Source: Clostridium sp. OM02-18AC
Lineage (GTDB): Bacteria; Bacillota; Clostridia; Lachnospirales; Lachnospiraceae
Length of the DNA stretch: 64,000 nucleotides
Direction: 5' to 3'
Assembly (NCBI RefSeq): GCF_003481825.1
Contig: NZ_QULW01000001.1
Span: 186,001-250,000, forward strand
Below the pieces are notes generated by a model. That model searched no databases. It worked only from the letters and a program-made list of their open reading frames with translations, and was not told where the DNA came from. Positions 17,691 to 24,749 of this stretch are shown here, one piece after another. A program made the position numbers and the translations under genes. Every line of letters begins with the position of its first letter. Within the stretch, counting starts at the first letter, position 1.

Positions 17691-19001
17691 ATGAAACGAT
17701 GGGGGATGATCATGTGCTTTTGTCTGCTGGTGAATCTGGTGAATCCAATCGTCTGCGATGCGGCGCACATGCCGGGATTACGGGGAGAACCGGGACTGCA
17801 GGGAGAAGCGATGTTGCCTGGATTGCAGGAAAAGCCGGGACTGCAGGGAGAACAGGAAATACAAAGGGAACTGGACTCACAGGAACTGTCTGCAGAATCC
17901 ACGGTGCAGGTGCAGGCGCCGTCTGCCGTTTTGATGGAAGCTTCCACGGGGCAGATCATTTATGAAAAAAATGCGGATGAAAGGCGCAGTCCGGCCAGCA
18001 TAACAAAGATTATGACCCTGATCTTAATCTTCGATGCGATCGATGAAGGAAAAATCCGGCTGACCGATGAGGTGGTAACCAGCGCCCATGCAAAATCCAT
18101 GGGCGGTTCGCAGGTTTTTCTGGAGGAGGGAGAGGTGCAGACGGTGGAAACCCTGATCAAATGCATTGTGGTTGCATCGGGGAATGATGCATCGGTCGCG
18201 ATGGCAGAATACATAGCCGGATCGGAAGATGCTTTTGTCCAGCGCATGAATGAACGTGCTAAGGCTCTGGGAATGTCAGGAACCCATTTTACAGACTGCT
18301 GTGGTCTGACGGAATCACCGGAGCATCTGACTACAGCGCGGGATATTGCAGTCATGTCGCGGGAACTCATTACGAAATATCCGCAGATCCATACCTACTC
18401 CACTATCTGGATGGAAAACATTACCCATGTGACAAAGCAGGGAACGAAAGAGTTTGGGCTTTCCAACACGAATAAGTTATTAAAGATGGCAACCAATTTT
18501 AAAGTGACTGGCTTAAAAACCGGATCGACTTCCCTTGCAAAATATTGTCTGTCCGCCACTGCTGAGAAAGACGGAGTACGCCTGATTGCAGTTGTGATGG
18601 CAGCACCGGACTACAAGGCACGTTTTGCAGATGCCCAGAACCTTTTAAATTACGGTTATGCAAGCTGCCGGCTTTACGAGGATCAGGAAATGGTGCCGCT
18701 CCCGGTTATGGAAGTAACGGATGGTGTTGCCCAGTCCGTTTTTCTGAAATACGCAGGAAGTTTTTCCTATCTGAGTTTAAACGGTGAGGATTTTTCGGCG
18801 ATCGAGAAGAAACTGATGCTGCCGGAAACCCTGAAGGCTCCGGTAAGTGCCGGAGAAAAAGTTGGAGTATTGCGCTATGAGCTGAATGGGAAGGTACTGG
18901 GGGAGGTCGGGATTCTGACAAATGGAAGCGTGGAGAAAGCCGGATTTTTCGATTATTTGCAGATGGTAATGCGGATCTGGAATCTGGGTGCACATACGTG
19001 A
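17691..19001 (+). CDS. D-alanyl-D-alanine carboxypeptidase (DacF type, PBP5 family)
   Basis: Serine carboxypeptidase that trims the terminal D-Ala of peptidoglycan stem peptides; S11 family, 436 residues from this start. Signal peptide (about 1–24) then an unusual stretch with PGLRGEPGLQGE-like triplets (about 27–50). Active-site motifs: SITK (Ser103–Lys106), SGN in VASGNDAS, KTG in LKTGSTS. The C-terminal beta domain and a final hydrophobic helix (FDYLQMVMRIW) suit membrane attachment. A GTG at 17679 is a rival start; GAGG at 6-base spacing and a typical MKRW signal start favour 17691. Confidence 0.92.
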   Translation: MKRWGMIMCFCLLVNLVNPIVCDAAHMPGLRGEPGLQGEAMLPGLQEKPGLQGEQEIQRELDSQELSAESTVQVQAPSAVLMEASTGQIIYEKNADERRSPASITKIMTLILIFDAIDEGKIRLTDEVVTSAHAKSMGGSQVFLEEGEVQTVETLIKCIVVASGNDASVAMAEYIAGSEDAFVQRMNERAKALGMSGTHFTDCCGLTESPEHLTTARDIAVMSRELITKYPQIHTYSTIWMENITHVTKQGTKEFGLSNTNKLLKMATNFKVTGLKTGSTSLAKYCLSATAEKDGVRLIAVVMAAPDYKARFADAQNLLNYGYASCRLYEDQEMVPLPVMEVTDGVAQSVFLKYAGSFSYLSLNGEDFSAIEKKLMLPETLKAPVSAGEKVGVLRYELNGKVLGEVGILTNGSVEKAGFFDYLQMVMRIWNLGAHT

Positions 19002-19164
19002 CACGGAATCGCTGTCGAATATGGGCAGACAGAAAGAAAACTGTTACGGACATTATGCGTGAACAGCAGCGAAAAAACAGGTTAGACAGATCAAAAGGCG
19101 AACCGTTGGGGAATCGGTTTCATACATTGTAGGTATTAAGAGGTTTGACAGGAGGCATTTCGGT

Positions 19165-20160
19165 TTGAGAAGAAAAGGAATCGGGTGTTTATGCGCAGTC
19201 AGCATGATCTGCGCGGTTTTGTGCGGCTGTACAAAGGAACAATCGGGGCTTACCCCGGTTACGCTTTATGAGGTTGCCCATTCTATTTTTTATGCACCGC
19301 AGTATGCAGCGATTGAACTTGGATACTTTAAAGAAGAGGGGATTGATCTGACACTGGTGAATGGTGCGGGGGCAGATAAAGTCATGACAGCCATGCTTGC
19401 CGGGGATGCAGATATTGGATTTATGGGATCGGAGGCAAGTATTTATACTTATGCGCAAGGAGCTGAGGATTACGCGGTAAACTTTGCACAGCTGACGCAG
19501 CGGGCAGGAAACTTTCTGGTGGGACGAGAAGCGGATCCGGATTTTAACTGGCAGAAACTAAAAGGAAGCAGAGTTCTTGGCGGTCGGGCAGGTGGCATGC
19601 CGCAAATGGTATTTGAATACATTTTAAAGAAAAACGGAATTGATCCCAAAACAGATCTCACGATTGACCAGAGTATCCAGTTCGGTCTGACAGCGGCAGC
19701 ATTTACCAGTGACCAGTCCGATTATACGGTAGAATTTGAACCGTTTGCGACGGGACTGGAACTGGAAGGAAATGGTTATGTGGTGGCATCGTTGGGCACA
19801 GATTCCGGATATGTCCCCTATACGGCATATTGCGCAAAGAAAAGCTATCTCGCCATGCATCCGGAGCGGATCCAGCAATTTACAAATGCCCTGCAAAAGG
19901 GGATGGATTACGTGAATTCCCATACGGCGGAGGAGATTGCAAAGACGATCCAGCCTCAGTTTTCCGAGACTCCACTGGAAAATATCGTAACGATCGTAAA
20001 ACGTTATCAGGATCAGGATACCTGGAAAAAGGATCTGATCTTTGAAAAGAGCAGTTTTGAACTTTTGGAAAATATCCTGGAGGAAGCCGGAGAACTTTCC
20101 GGACGCGTACCATACGAAAACCTGGTCACAACGGAATATGCAAAAAAGGCGCTGCCGTAG
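19165..20160 (+). CDS. ABC transporter solute-binding lipoprotein (NMT1/THI5-SsuA type)
   Basis: 331 residues; binds a small organic ligand outside the cell for import. Lipobox VLCGC (Cys about 22) after a hydrophobic signal. Then the family pattern: EVAHSIFYAPQYAAIELGYF near the start of domain 1, GADKVMTAMLAGDADIGFMG, and an EFEPFATGLE-type second domain. The start is TTG with AGGAGG 9 bases upstream. No permease or ATPase gene is adjacent, so it is an orphan or uses components elsewhere. Ligands of relatives include thiamine precursors, alkanesulfonates and riboflavin; none can be chosen here. Confidence 0.87.
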   Translation: MRRKGIGCLCAVSMICAVLCGCTKEQSGLTPVTLYEVAHSIFYAPQYAAIELGYFKEEGIDLTLVNGAGADKVMTAMLAGDADIGFMGSEASIYTYAQGAEDYAVNFAQLTQRAGNFLVGREADPDFNWQKLKGSRVLGGRAGGMPQMVFEYILKKNGIDPKTDLTIDQSIQFGLTAAAFTSDQSDYTVEFEPFATGLELEGNGYVVASLGTDSGYVPYTAYCAKKSYLAMHPERIQQFTNALQKGMDYVNSHTAEEIAKTIQPQFSETPLENIVTIVKRYQDQDTWKKDLIFEKSSFELLENILEEAGELSGRVPYENLVTTEYAKKALP

Positions 20161-20296
20161 ACGGGAAGAAAAGGGTGTTGGAGCAGAAGCACAGCAAAAT
20201 TTTTCCTCAGGACTATGGACTTTACAAATTTAGTGTGATAAACTGGTGACAGTAGAAACTGCAGGATCCTGCATGAAAAGAAGGGAATCGTGTCCG

Positions 20297-20665
20297 ATGA
20301 ATAAGAAGATTAAGACAGAGGCGGTTGACCATCTGTTTGAAGCCATTTTAACATTAAAGACTCCGGAGGAGTGCTATATATTTTTTGAAGATGTGTGTAC
20401 GGTAAATGAACTGTTGTCGTTATCCCAGCGCTATGAGGTAGCAAAAATGCTGCGGGAGAAGCGGACTTATCTGGAAATTGCAGATAAGACAGGAGCATCT
20501 ACTGCAACCATCAGCCGTGTGAACCGCTCATTAAACTATGGAAACGATGGTTATGACATGGTATTTGGCCGTATTGCCCAAAAGCAGGAAGCGGGAGCCG
20601 CAAACGGGGAAACTGCTAAGGAGCAAACTGCAGAAACTCAGACAGAACATGCACCAGAGGAATAA
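20297..20665 (+). CDS. YerC/YecD family TrpR-related regulator
   Basis: A 122-residue helix-turn-helix protein of the TrpR-like YerC group. Seen: KTEAVDHLFEAILTLKTPEE at the start, EDVCTVNELLSLSQRYEVAK, and the DNA-binding segment YLEIADKTGASTATISRVNR. The tail (after about residue 95) is Gln/Glu/Ala-rich. In-frame starts at 20246 and 20273 exist; 20297 matches the conserved beginning. Ends at a two-way terminator. Regulated genes unknown. Confidence 0.88.
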   Translation: MNKKIKTEAVDHLFEAILTLKTPEECYIFFEDVCTVNELLSLSQRYEVAKMLREKRTYLEIADKTGASTATISRVNRSLNYGNDGYDMVFGRIAQKQEAGAANGETAKEQTAETQTEHAPEE

Positions 20666-20720
20666 GCATGATCCGGTGGATTCAGAGTCCGGAAGAACAA
20701 AAACAGAATATCACCATATA

Positions 20721-20750
20721 AAAAAGTGATGTCATGCGGCATCACTTTTT
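20721..20750. terminator. Bidirectional terminator between yerC-like and DUF1836 genes
   Basis: An 11-bp perfect stem with A-run and T-run ends and an 8-base loop. Its right arm overlaps the last codons of the DUF1836 gene. Confidence 0.88.
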
Positions 20751-21365
20751 CGTTTTCCTGGTTTTAGGATCAAGCGGCATTTCTTCGCGGAGCTGGTCGA
20801 TCAGCATTTCAATCATATGTTTTTTCAGATAAACATCGAAAGAAAGTTCGCTGATAAAAGAAAAAAGCTGCAGATATTCTTTGTCGTCACTTTCGGAATC
20901 AGCAAAAGTCTTAAGACTGTCCTCAAATTTTGAACGGACGTCGTCTTTTAAATGTTCCATCTGAAGGTCTTCCCGGGAAAAAACTTCCTCGTAAATGTCA
21001 CTTAACGACAATCCCTCTTCTGCGCGAAAGTGCTGTTCGGTCACCGGACGGAACAACTGCTCGATGTCGTTAATGGAAAGAAGATTTTTGTAGTAATAAA
21101 TAAACAAAAGCAGCAGAATGTGCTCTTTGCTGTATTTTTTACGGACAGGCGCGGGCAGCAGGCGGTTTTTCGCGTAGTTATTGATCATGGTTTTGGTGAG
21201 GGCTTTATCCTCCGGGCTGCGTTTGGTCTTCTTCAAATGTTCTTCCATGAAGGAAGTGACCTGGTCCATATATAAGTCCACTTCAGGGATTTTTTCTGTT
21301 TTAATGTATGAGATGGAGTCAAGCCAGCTCAGAATATCAGATAGTCTTTCGGAATTATTTTTCAT
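20742..21365 (-). CDS. DUF1836 domain protein
   Basis: A 207-residue cytoplasmic protein of the DUF1836 family, widespread in Firmicutes and thought to be a MerR/HTH-like regulator. Seen: SDILSWLDSISYIKTEKIPE, then a helix-turn-helix-like block KTMINNYAKNRLLPAPVRKK near residues 60–85, and ILLLLFIYYYKNLLSINDIE. AGAGGTGA sits 5 bases before this ATG; an in-frame upstream extension reads through the promoter and is not real. The promoter overlaps the left attachment repeat of the integrated element, so this is the chromosomal gene beside the insertion. Confidence 0.85.
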   Translation of the reverse strand: MKNNSERLSDILSWLDSISYIKTEKIPEVDLYMDQVTSFMEEHLKKTKRSPEDKALTKTMINNYAKNRLLPAPVRKKYSKEHILLLLFIYYYKNLLSINDIEQLFRPVTEQHFRAEEGLSLSDIYEEVFSREDLQMEHLKDDVRSKFEDSLKTFADSESDDKEYLQLFSFISELSFDVYLKKHMIEMLIDQLREEMPLDPKTRKTKK

Positions 21366-21383
21366 GATGTCACCTCTTACTCT

Positions 21384-21412
21384 ATTATATAGTATTGAAA
21401 ACCAGATAGCAA
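21384..21412 (-). promoter_or_regulatory. DUF1836 promoter, overlapping attL
   Basis: On the minus strand: TTGCTA (21412–21407), 17-base spacer, TATAAT (21389–21384). The -35 box and spacer lie within the attachment repeat, so integration rebuilds the promoter using element-side or shared bases. Confidence 0.75.
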
Positions 21413-21421
21413 GAGGAAAAG
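21388..21421 (+). repeat. attL
   Basis: 34 bp matching 39019–39052 with one mismatch (position 27 of the repeat); the first 26 bp are identical. Starts TATAGTATTG and includes AAAACCAGATAGCAAG. Confidence 0.9.
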
Positions 21422-21459
21422 GCTTAACTGTGGGAAATACTCCACACAATTAAGCCTTT
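21417..21459. terminator. Hairpin between integrase gene and DUF1836 promoter
   Basis: AAAGGCTTAA pairs with TTAAGCCTTT, extended inward by TGTGG/CCACA. It likely stops integrase transcription from running into the DUF1836 gene. Confidence 0.65.
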
Positions 21460-21460
21460 C

Positions 21461-21483
21461 TGATACTAAAATGATACTAAAAA
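21461..21483 (+). repeat. Left arm-type integrase site
   Basis: Two direct copies of TGATACTAAAA. The same 23 bp occur at 38901–38923 at the other end of the element. Paired direct repeats inside the att core are typical of integrase N-terminal-domain binding sites. Confidence 0.65.
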
Positions 21484-22526
21484 TTTAATTTTTCCAGTTG
21501 GTCAGCCACTTCCCGGTGCTTGCTGGGGTACAAATGGCCGTAGATTTTATTGACCATTTCCACGGTGTCACCGATGCGTTCCGCAATTAGGATCGGCGGG
21601 AAGCCCATGTTGATCAGCAAAGACACATGACTGTGCCGCAGATCATGCACCCGGATGCGCTTCACGCTGGCAGCAGCAGAACCTTTTTCAATGGCGGTGT
21701 AGAGCCTGGACGGCGTCACCGTTTGAAATATCCGTTCGTCCGGATCCGGTTCATAGATCTTTGCAATAACGCCCTGGATCTCTGCAACCAGAAAGCCGGG
21801 AATCGGAATAGAACGCTTGCTTCTGTCTGTTTTTGGGTCTGTGATCGTGTCCACCTTATTGAACCGGTGGAAAGTGCCGCAAATGGTGATCGTTTTGCCT
21901 GCTGCATCGAAGTCTTTCACGGTCAAGGCCAGCAACTCCCCGCACCGGATGCCGGAATAGAAGAGCGTAAGGAACGCAACGCGCAAAATCATGTCTTCCA
22001 CGGTAGGAAGGAACGTCTTGAACTCTTCCAGAGTCCAGAAGTTTAAACCTCTGTGAACCTTTCCAACCGCTTTAACCAACCGGCAGGGATTGGAATTCAA
22101 ATTGTAGTAGCGCATGGCAAAGTTGAACATAGCAGACAAATGGCAGTTCACCATATACTGGCTGTATTCGCCTAAGGCGGATGCCTTTAGTTCGCCCTGC
22201 CAGCTCCGGACGTCTGCCGGGGTGATCTCGCACAGCTTCCGGTCCTTCCAGAACGGGAGAATATGGTTGCGGATCATAGACAGGCGGCTCCTGCAGGTGG
22301 ATTCCTTCGCGTGGGCTTTCAAATCGGCGGCATAGAGGTCGTATAAGGTCTGAAAGGTCATGTCTGGCTGGCCCTGCTGCCGCTCCAGAAACTGCCGTTC
22401 CCACTCCTTCGCCTCACGCTGCAGCTTGAAGCCGCGTTTCAGCTTCTGCTTTCTGGTTCCGGTGTAGTCGGTATAATACAGCTTCACGAACCAGGTTTTC
22501 GTTGTTTTGTCTTGATATACAGGCAT
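21477..22526 (-). CDS. int: Tyrosine recombinase/integrase
   Basis: Site-specific recombinase, 349 residues. Domains: an N-terminal arm-binding beta domain (WFVKLYYTDYTGTRKQKLKR), a SAM-like core-binding domain (about 60–160) and the catalytic domain. Catalytic residues seen: Arg in GIRCGELLALT, Lys in the DPKTDRSKRSIPI region, HxxR as HDLRHSH, and Tyr in MVNKIYGHLYPS. An AAAGGAGGGG site precedes the ATG. It lies right inside attL and reads toward it, which is the usual placement. Confidence 0.94.
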   Translation of the reverse strand: MPVYQDKTTKTWFVKLYYTDYTGTRKQKLKRGFKLQREAKEWERQFLERQQGQPDMTFQTLYDLYAADLKAHAKESTCRSRLSMIRNHILPFWKDRKLCEITPADVRSWQGELKASALGEYSQYMVNCHLSAMFNFAMRYYNLNSNPCRLVKAVGKVHRGLNFWTLEEFKTFLPTVEDMILRVAFLTLFYSGIRCGELLALTVKDFDAAGKTITICGTFHRFNKVDTITDPKTDRSKRSIPIPGFLVAEIQGVIAKIYEPDPDERIFQTVTPSRLYTAIEKGSAAASVKRIRVHDLRHSHVSLLINMGFPPILIAERIGDTVEMVNKIYGHLYPSKHREVADQLEKLNF

Positions 22527-22548
22527 GAGTTGCCCCTCCTTTGTTCCT

Positions 22549-22580
22549 GGCCGGGCTGGGGCGTCTGGGACAAACAGAGG
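22549..22580 (+). repeat. 32-bp direct repeat, copy 1
   Basis: Begins GGCCGGGCTGGGGCGTCTGG and recurs at 24330–24361 with three mismatches. This copy lies between the integrase start and the first antitoxin promoter. Confidence 0.75.
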
Positions 22581-22584
22581 ATAT

Positions 22585-22613
22585 TTGACAAATAAAACGG
22601 AATGACTTATAAT
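22585..22613 (+). promoter_or_regulatory. Promoter of antitoxin RNA 1
   Basis: Consensus TTGACA, 17-base spacer, consensus TATAAT. No ORF with a ribosome binding site follows on this strand; transcription would run to the hairpin at 22672–22715. Confidence 0.85.
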
Positions 22614-22619
22614 ACACTT

Positions 22620-22715
22620 AACAAGAGAGCCGAAAGCTAGAGTACACCTAGCCGCCGGCAAAGCATAGAGCAAAAAATAGCGCCTTATCTTACCAGGACG
22701 AGGGCGCTATTTTTT
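22620..22715 (+). ncRNA. Candidate type I antitoxin RNA 1
   Basis: Predicted RNA of about 95 bases from the consensus promoter to a bidirectional terminator (stem at 22672–22684/22703–22715). Its 3' end is antisense to the last codons and terminator of the small toxin gene on the other strand. Ends are inferred from promoter and terminator positions. Confidence 0.7.
22672..22715. terminator. Bidirectional terminator shared by toxin 1 and antitoxin 1
   Basis: AAAAAATAGCGCC pairs perfectly with GGCGCTATTTTTT. On the minus strand the toxin stop codon lies inside the stem. Confidence 0.88.
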
Positions 22716-22793
22716 GTGTGTAAAATAAGCGACAAGAGTAATTACAGCACAAAGCATAATCACAAACTGAAAAAGATCAGAGTATGTAACCAT
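22707..22793 (-). CDS. Small membrane toxin 1 (holin-like, type I TA)
   Basis: 28 residues, beginning MVTYSDLFQF and ending FTHKK, with one membrane helix (about 7–24) and a basic tail. This is the shape of the putative holin-like/TxpA-BsrG type I toxins of Firmicutes. GGAGG lies 9 bases before the ATG. A TATAAT at 22870–22865 on this strand would give a leader of about 65 bases. The gene converges with the antitoxin RNA and shares its terminator. Probably acts on the membrane when the antitoxin RNA is lost. Confidence 0.75.
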   Translation of the reverse strand: MVTYSDLFQFVIMLCAVITLVAYFTHKK

Positions 22794-22923
22794 TGGCACC
22801 GGCCTCCTTCCGTATAACGTCCGGCGGCTGACATAATCGCCCCTTCGGCTCCCTGGGTAAGTGTATTATAGTTTTCAATGTGCAACAGGGGCGCTTTGGG
22901 CGCTCTGCACCTGGTGTAGGTAT

Positions 22924-22952
22924 TTGACAAATAAAACGGAATGACTTATAAT
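22924..22952 (+). promoter_or_regulatory. Promoter of antitoxin RNA 2
   Basis: Identical boxes and spacer to the first antitoxin promoter (TTGACA-17-TATAAT), and the surrounding bases are also duplicated. Confidence 0.85.
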
Positions 22953-22958
22953 ACACTT

Positions 22959-23062
22959 AACAGGAAAGCCGGAAAGGAGCCACTACCTCCCCGCCCCGGC
23001 GAAAAATCTAGTTATTAAAAAATAGCCGTCAGACTCGCCAAAGTTCAGGACGGCTATTTTTT
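22959..23062 (+). ncRNA. Candidate type I antitoxin RNA 2
   Basis: Predicted RNA of about 104 bases from the duplicated promoter to a terminator hairpin (arms 23017–23030 and 23049–23062). The 3' end is antisense to the end of the second toxin gene. Confidence 0.7.
23017..23062. terminator. Bidirectional terminator shared by toxin 2 and antitoxin 2
   Basis: AAAAAATAGCCGTC pairs perfectly with GACGGCTATTTTTT; the minus-strand toxin stop codon is in the stem, as in module 1. Confidence 0.88.
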
Positions 23063-23137
23063 ATGCGTATATGTGAGAATTGCCACAATCAGCGATACAA
23101 CAGATATTACAAGCTGAAATTTCTCATATGTACTCAT
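23054..23137 (-). CDS. Small membrane toxin 2 (holin-like, type I TA)
   Basis: 27 residues, MSTYEKFQLV…LTYTHKK: one hydrophobic helix (about 8–22) and a Lys-rich tail. The MSTYE start and the helix fit the putative holin-like toxin family better than toxin 1. GGAGG lies 8 bases before the ATG, and TATAAT at 23206–23201 is a likely -10 box. Same gene order, ribosome binding site and terminator plan as module 1, so it is a tandem duplicate that has diverged. Confidence 0.8.
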   Translation of the reverse strand: MSTYEKFQLVISVVSLIVAILTYTHKK

Positions 23138-23232
23138 TGGCACCACCTCCGACAGGCTCGGAACGGGTGCAGCGCGTCCCCCGGCTCCCCGGTTAAGTGT
23201 ATTATATTGTCATGGTGCGGTGAAACTTAAAA

Positions 23233-23991
23233 TTAAGCATCAGAATCTTTCTTGTACTCTGGTATTCTACTAAGCAACTGAACTTTTTCCGTAGCTTCAT
23301 CTATAGCCTGGTTCTCAGCCTGCTTTGTTACTTTTTCAATCGTTTTCTGTATTTGCAGATCAGCTTCCTTTTGCCCTTCGTCATTCATTGCCTCATAATA
23401 TTCGGCCAGTGACTGCTTGAGCGTTTCAGCAAAGCTTTCTAACGATTGCTTTATGGAGGGGATGGCTTTTGCAACATGATTTCTATATTGTTCCAATTCT
23501 TCTGGCGTTAACTGTTCATGGTTATCTACCTTGGCCAGAATGGTATTAATAGGATGAGTTTTATCTATATTATCATCGATAACGATTGTTTTGTGTGTGG
23601 CTGTCTCCGTATTGTCTACAGGTGCATTTTGCTTTGGTATGTCATTCTGTGTCTCTTTTGCTTTTTCTGAAATAAATTTCTTGTAGTCATTTGAATTCGT
23701 AAAGGCTTTTTGATCAGTATCTGTGTTGATGGTGATACTTGATAATTTTGCACTTGTAAAATTCTTTAATTCCTCGGGTGTAAATGAATCTAAAGAATCA
23801 TCGGATATTAATTCAGAGAGTAGTATATTGAGTTTATCAGCGATTATATTTAATGTTTTAAGGGTTGGTGTTCTACTTTCGTTTTCATATTGTCGTATTG
23901 TTATTTCGGCAAGGCCAACTTTATTTGCGAGACCTCTTTGAGTTAGTCCTCTTTCTAATCGAAATTTTTTAATGTTTTTACCGATTGACAT
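23233..23991 (-). CDS. XRE-family repressor with long helical C-terminus
   Basis: 252 residues. N-terminal helix-turn-helix (about 6–60: FRLERGLTQRGLANKVGLAE, then ITIRQYENESRTP). The rest is Lys/Glu/Gln-rich and mostly helical, with no ImmA or LexA-like protease domain. A GGAGG site precedes the ATG. It is divergent from a Cro-sized gene across three shared operators, so it is the likely repressor of the element. The C-terminus may mediate oligomerisation or respond to a partner. Confidence 0.85.
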   Translation of the reverse strand: MSIGKNIKKFRLERGLTQRGLANKVGLAEITIRQYENESRTPTLKTLNIIADKLNILLSELISDDSLDSFTPEELKNFTSAKLSSITINTDTDQKAFTNSNDYKKFISEKAKETQNDIPKQNAPVDNTETATHKTIVIDDNIDKTHPINTILAKVDNHEQLTPEELEQYRNHVAKAIPSIKQSLESFAETLKQSLAEYYEAMNDEGQKEADLQIQKTIEKVTKQAENQAIDEATEKVQLLSRIPEYKKDSDA

Positions 23992-24043
23992 TTTGTTACC
24001 TCCATAATAATGATTTTATCATAAAAAAACAAGTTTGTATAGA

Positions 24044-24105
24044 TTCAAAATGAAACTTGACAGATTCATATTGAAGCTATATAATATGAATAGATTCAAT
24101 GTGAA
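24044..24105. promoter_or_regulatory. Switch region: three operators and the rightward promoter
   Basis: Three inverted repeats of form TTCA-N3-TGAA at 24044–24054, 24065–24075 and 24095–24105, centres 21 and 30 bases apart. The rightward promoter is consensus: TTGACA 24057–24062, 17-base spacer, TATAAT 24080–24085. The middle operator lies inside the spacer, and the third is just after the start point. Confidence 0.85.
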
Positions 24106-24125
24106 TCTGAATGGAGGTGACAAAA

Positions 24126-24323
24126 ATGAAATTGGATAGAGAAAAGTATATGATTGCAAGAGCAAGGGCCTGCATGGGGCAAAAGGATCTTGAAGCTGCT
24201 GGAATTCCAAAAGGAACCCTATGCAGAGCATTGCGTAGCGAAGTAAGACCGGAGACGATAGGAAAGATTGCTCGTGCTTTAGAGTGTGATGTATCCGATA
24301 TTATTGATACTGAAAACAATTAA
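24126..24323 (+). CDS. Cro/C1-type small helix-turn-helix protein
   Basis: 65 residues: KYMIARARACMGQKDLEAAG (first helices) then GTLCRALRSEVRPETIGKIA, a short XRE-type fold, ending VSDIIDTENN. GGAGGTGA lies 6 bases before the ATG; an in-frame ATG 15 bases upstream overlaps that site. First gene under the operator-controlled promoter; likely the Cro-like opponent of the divergent repressor. Confidence 0.8.
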   Translation: MKLDREKYMIARARACMGQKDLEAAGIPKGTLCRALRSEVRPETIGKIARALECDVSDIIDTENN

Positions 24324-24329
24324 AAGACG

Positions 24330-24361
24330 GGCCGGGCTGGGGCGTCTGGGATGCACAGAGG
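24330..24361 (+). repeat. 32-bp direct repeat, copy 2
   Basis: Matches 22549–22580 with three mismatches. It lies in the leader between the Cro-like gene and the next small gene. Confidence 0.75.
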
Positions 24362-24380
24362 GCATCAGAAAGGGGCACAT

Positions 24381-24560
24381 GTGGGAATCATTAACCAGAT
24401 TGCAGAGTACACAAGGCTCTGCAGAGAGCTTTCAGAGCTTCCACGTAATGCGGAAAGCCCGGAAGCATACGAACCGATTGCAAAGCGCCGCTGTGAGCTT
24501 CTGGAGCAGATAGCAGCCAGTAGAAAGGCGCTGGAAGAAAGGAAGGTGCTGAGTCCATGA
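24381..24560 (+). CDS. Small hypothetical protein
   Basis: 59 residues, starting GTG after AAAGGGG. Helical and Glu/Arg-rich (CRELSELPRNAESPEAYEPI, then CELLEQIAASRKALEERK), probably a coiled coil. Not recognised. Its stop overlaps the next start by the ATGA arrangement, so translation is coupled. Confidence 0.6.
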   Translation: MGIINQIAEYTRLCRELSELPRNAESPEAYEPIAKRRCELLEQIAASRKALEERKVLSP

Positions 24561-24748
24561 AGCAGTATTTAACCGCTGCGGAAGTGGCGGAAACGGTTGG
24601 CGTGTCTACCACAAAGGCTTATAGCCTTATCCGGGAGATGAACGCGGAACTGAAAGAAGCGGGATACATAACCATAGCCGGTAAAATCCCGGAGGGCTTT
24701 TTCGGAAAGAAATATTATGGCTATCAGCCTGGAGGTGATGGGCAGTAG
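24557..24748 (+). CDS. Small helix-turn-helix DNA-binding protein (excisionase-like)
   Basis: 63 residues: KQYLTAAEVAETVGVSTTKA, a MerR/Xis-type helix-turn-helix, then YSLIREMNAELKEAGYITIA and a short wing. Similar small proteins act as excisionases or replication-region regulators in Firmicutes elements. Start overlaps the previous stop (ATGA). Function inferred only from size and fold. Confidence 0.65.
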   Translation: MKQYLTAAEVAETVGVSTTKAYSLIREMNAELKEAGYITIAGKIPEGFFGKKYYGYQPGGDGQ

Positions 24749-24749
24749 G

